DNA of 64,000 nt, taken from contig NZ_JAFCLG010000002.1 of assembly GCF_018129685.1 (NCBI RefSeq), forward strand, positions 286,501 to 350,500. Reading direction: 5' to 3'. The notes under the pieces were generated by a model. It was not told where the DNA came from. It saw only the letters and a list, made by a program, of their open reading frames with translations, and made no database searches. Below are positions 61,590 through 64,000 of the stretch, piece after piece. A program made the translations under genes and the position numbers. Position 1 is the stretch's first letter. Every line of letters begins with the position of its first letter. Source of the stretch: Bradyrhizobium manausense (lineage in GTDB: Bacteria; Pseudomonadota; Alphaproteobacteria; Rhizobiales; Xanthobacteraceae).

Positions 61590-63265
61590 CCCATACGGCG
61601 ATCCAACTTCCCCTTCCCGGCTTCGAGCAGGCCCAAGGGGAATGGCGTGCAGACTATTCGAAGCAGATGGCTGGCGAGCAACCGGTTCGCAACCGCTCTG
61701 GCATCGAGGTCCAGCCGCTTTATTCCCCGCGTGACTGGTCGAGCGAACGCTATCTCGACGATCTCGGTTTTCCGGGCCAATTTCCCTATACGCGCGGCGT
61801 CTATCCCTCCATGCATCGCGGACGGACCTGGACGCAGCGGCAGCTTATCGGGCTCGGAACACCGGCGGACTACAACAAGCGCGTCCTCCGGATCATCGAT
61901 GCTGGTGCGAACGCAATCAGCCTGTTGCCGTGCTGTTCAGGCTTCCGCGGCATCGATTGCGACGAGGTCGACCCGGAGTTGCTCGGCACGTGTGGCACGG
62001 TCGTGAACACAACCGACCACATGGACGATGCTCTCGCCGGGGTGCCTCTCGGCAAGATCTCGACAGCTATGAACGATCCATCGCCGTTCACCTTGCTCGC
62101 ATTCACGCTGGGCGTCGCGCGGCGGCGCGGCGTGGACTGGAGCCAGGTCACCGGAACATCAAATCAGAGCGACTACATCTCGCATTTCATTGCCAATCAC
62201 CAGTTCTACCGCCTGTCGTTGCCGGGATCGCGGCGCATGTTGCTGGATCACATTGAGTTCTGCCGCCGTCACGTTCCGAACTGGAACCCGGTCTCGGTCG
62301 TCGGTCAGCATATGCAGCAGGCCGGCGCGACGCCGGCGGAGACGATGGGCTTCACGCTTTCGACCGCCATCCAATATGCCGAGGACTGCATAGCGCGCGG
62401 CATGGATATCGACGATGTGCTGCGGCGCTTCACCTTTTTCTTCGACATCTCGATTTCGTTCTTCGAAGAAGTGGCGAAATTCCGGGCCGGCCGCCGGATC
62501 TGGGCTCGGATCGCGCGCGACAGGCTAGGGGCGAAGGATCCGGCCTGCTGGCGCTTCAAGTTCCACGGACAGACCTCCGGGGTTGATCTGACGCAACAGC
62601 AGCCGCTCAACAACATCGCGCGCGTCTCCGTCCAGGCCATGGCCGGCATCCTGAGCGGCCTACAGTCGCTGCATACCGATGCCTATGATGAGGCGATCGC
62701 CTGCCCGAGCGAGGAAACGGCGCGCGTGGCGGTCGCGACGCAGAATATCCTGCGCGAAGAGGCTCGGCTCTGCGACGTGATCGATCCTCTCGGCGGCTCC
62801 TACTACGTCGAGCGATTGACCGATCAGATGGAGGCTGAGATCGAGGCCGTGATCGCGAAGATCGATGCGGCAGGCGGCATGTACAAGGCTGCCGAGGCCG
62901 GGCTGGTCCAGACCATGATCGGCGATTCCGCGCTCGCCTTCCAGGAGCAGGTCGAGTCGGGCGATCGCAAGATCATCGGGGTCAATTGCTACCAGGTCGA
63001 CCAGGACCTCACCGTCCCTCCGGCCGAGCGACCCGATCCCGACGCGATGAACCGGCACGTCGAGCGCTTCAAGGCGTTCAAGCAGGAGCGTAGCCAGGAA
63101 GCAGTGGCGCGAGCGCTCGATGCCTTGGCGCGCGCCGCCAATAGCAAAGACGAGAACGTCTTCGAGAAGGTTGTGGACGCCACTGAAGCTGGCGTCACTC
63201 ATGGAGAGATCGTGAGCAGTTTGCGTCGGGAGCTCGGCTTCGGGCATCCCCTGATCGTCGCCTGA
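61586..63265 (+). CDS. Divergent B12-dependent acyl-CoA mutase large subunit (copy 3), substrate unknown
   Basis: A 559-residue mutase-family barrel. Family landmarks: [39 protein letters not shown] (conserved His), [37 protein letters not shown] and [10 protein letters not shown]. The substrate pocket is changed. Tyr of RQY is Leu87 (QRQLIGLG); the Arg of YVAR is Asn204 or Ala203 (HFIANHQ). The LDLPTQCGYD segment is replaced by the Cys-rich [17 protein letters not shown]. Start ATG 61586 is fixed by GGAGG at 61574 and overlap with the small subunit. Neither the methylmalonyl (Tyr/Arg), isobutyryl (Phe/Gln) nor hydroxyisobutyryl (Ile/Gln) pair is present. Confidence 0.92.
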   Translation: MTHTAIQLPLPGFEQAQGEWRADYSKQMAGEQPVRNRSGIEVQPLYSPRDWSSERYLDDLGFPGQFPYTRGVYPSMHRGRTWTQRQLIGLGTPADYNKRVLRIIDAGANAISLLPCCSGFRGIDCDEVDPELLGTCGTVVNTTDHMDDALAGVPLGKISTAMNDPSPFTLLAFTLGVARRRGVDWSQVTGTSNQSDYISHFIANHQFYRLSLPGSRRMLLDHIEFCRRHVPNWNPVSVVGQHMQQAGATPAETMGFTLSTAIQYAEDCIARGMDIDDVLRRFTFFFDISISFFEEVAKFRAGRRIWARIARDRLGAKDPACWRFKFHGQTSGVDLTQQQPLNNIARVSVQAMAGILSGLQSLHTDAYDEAIACPSEETARVAVATQNILREEARLCDVIDPLGGSYYVERLTDQMEAEIEAVIAKIDAAGGMYKAAEAGLVQTMIGDSALAFQEQVESGDRKIIGVNCYQVDQDLTVPPAERPDPDAMNRHVERFKAFKQERSQEAVARALDALARAANSKDENVFEKVVDATEAGVTHGEIVSSLRRELGFGHPLIVA

Positions 63266-63269
63266 CAGC

Positions 63270-64000
63270 ATGGCGGGAGCCCGCATCGCACCATCTTTGT
63301 CTGAGCGGGTCCGCGCAGGCGATTCGCGCGCCGTTGCCCGGGGCATCACCATCATGGAGGACGGCGGCCCGCTGGCCTCCGCTCTCCACGCCGCGATTCT
63401 GCCTTCGACCGGGCGCGCGCTCACGATCGGATTCACGGGTCCGCCGGGTGCGGGCAAATCCACGCTCGTCGACGCTTTCGTGGCGGCGTTGCGCAAGAGC
63501 GGACGTACGGTCGCGGTCGCGGCCGTCGATCCTTCGAGCCCCCTCTCGGGAGGCGCGGTACTTGGTGATCGCATCAGGATGGGACGCCACACCGAGGACG
63601 AGGGCGTGTTCATCCGCTCGATCGCTTCGCGCGGTCATCTCGGCGGCTTGACCGAAAGCATCCACCACATCGTCGACCTCTTCGATGCCTCGGGCCGCGA
63701 CGTGGTCGTGATCGAAACCGTAGGAGCCGGACAGTCGGAGGTCGAAGTCGTCGATGTGGCCGATATCCGCGTGGTCGTGAACGCGCCGGGGCTCGGCGAC
63801 GACGTCCAGGCGATCAAGGCCGGCATCCTCGAGATCGCCAGCATCCTCGTCGTGAACAAGGCCGATCTGCCGCTCGCGGCGCGTACCGTCCGTCAGCTCA
63901 GGGCAATGCTGAGCCTGCGCCGCGACGGAGAGAAGGATGTGCCCGTTCTGGAAACCGTTGCCAGCACCGGACAGGGCGTCGCCGAGTTGCTCGCGGCCGT
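63270..64000 (+). CDS. meaB: MeaB/ArgK-type GTPase (copy 3), C-terminus beyond right edge
   Basis: Starts at ATG 63270, 4 nt after the mutase stop, and stays open to the window end (243 codons). Walker A GPPGAGKST at residues 57-65, then VDPSSPLSGGAVLGDRIRM, IETVGAGQSEVEV and VVNKADLPLA. The N-terminal arm (SLSERVRAGDSRAVARGITIME) is the helical lead of classical MeaB, better conserved than in copies 1 and 2. It is the presumed chaperone of the divergent mutase. Confidence 0.93.
   Translation, partial: MAGARIAPSLSERVRAGDSRAVARGITIMEDGGPLASALHAAILPSTGRALTIGFTGPPGAGKSTLVDAFVAALRKSGRTVAVAAVDPSSPLSGGAVLGDRIRMGRHTEDEGVFIRSIASRGHLGGLTESIHHIVDLFDASGRDVVVIETVGAGQSEVEVVDVADIRVVVNAPGLGDDVQAIKAGILEIASILVVNKADLPLAARTVRQLRAMLSLRRDGEKDVPVLETVASTGQGVAELLAA

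Noticed and set aside
61140..63265. Calling the third mutase methylmalonyl-CoA, isobutyryl-CoA, 2-hydroxyisobutyryl-CoA or pivalyl-CoA mutase
   Set aside because: The diagnostic residue pairs of the first three do not match, and I cannot recall the pivalyl-type residues well enough to compare. Left as unknown.

Overview
The window looks like chromosomal DNA of a Bradyrhizobium-like alphaproteobacterium. The grounds are high GC, tightly packed operons with ATGA or GTGA stop/start overlaps, several acyl-CoA catabolic modules, TRAP and Liv-type uptake systems, and a BioR-regulated biotin cluster (BioR is an alphaproteobacterial regulator). All assignments are by eye from the sequence.

Region by region. 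(1) 1-7592, minus strand: one long operon runs iclR, crotonase-fold protein, B12 mutase large subunit, B12 mutase small subunit, class III CoA-transferase, MeaB GTPase, then TRAP transporter dctP-dctQ-dctM (dctM runs off the left edge). (2) 7779-12016: a decayed stretch with a frameshifted MFS gene, a frameshifted PEBP gene, a 5'-truncated methyltransferase and an intact IS1182-type element. (3) 12113-19022, minus: a branched-acid module of Liv-type binding protein, biotin-dependent carboxylase (two subunits), an SDR-like protein without catalytic Tyr/Lys, MaoC hydratase and CitE-type lyase. (4) 19119-22759, plus: acyl-CoA synthetase, enoyl-CoA hydratase, MaoC and TetR. (5) 22760-25296: integrase remnants and small genes. 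(6) 25297-33404: biotin/pantothenate/p-aminobenzoate cluster (panB, bioA, bioD, bioF, panD, bioB on minus, bioR on plus, a Dabb protein, truncated pabB), ended by an IS630 element. (7) 34562-41828, minus: livH-M-G-F followed by a second crotonase-mutase-MeaB cassette. (8) 42321-51431, plus: SDR, aldehyde dehydrogenase, CoA-transferase, acyl-CoA synthetase, binding protein, Rieske oxygenase and TetR. (9) 51651-54613: a transposon and gene graveyard. (10) 54739-59276, minus: thiolase, P450 and acyl-CoA synthetase, with a divergent TetR. (11) 60302-64000, plus: GntR remnant, TetR, and a third and very divergent B12 mutase module with its own MeaB GTPase, cut by the right edge.

The common theme is uptake of organic acids, CoA activation, beta-oxidation-type steps and carbon-skeleton rearrangement. 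Three split B12-dependent acyl-CoA mutases with three MeaB chaperones lie within 64 kb. Two keep the Tyr/Arg pair that reads the methylmalonyl carboxylate, and each is encoded next to a crotonase-fold protein that lacks both hydratase glutamates and may be a decarboxylase. This resembles the E. coli Sbm-ArgK-YgfG-YgfH set. The third mutase has lost that pair and much of the surrounding motif, and is the best candidate here for an undescribed activity.
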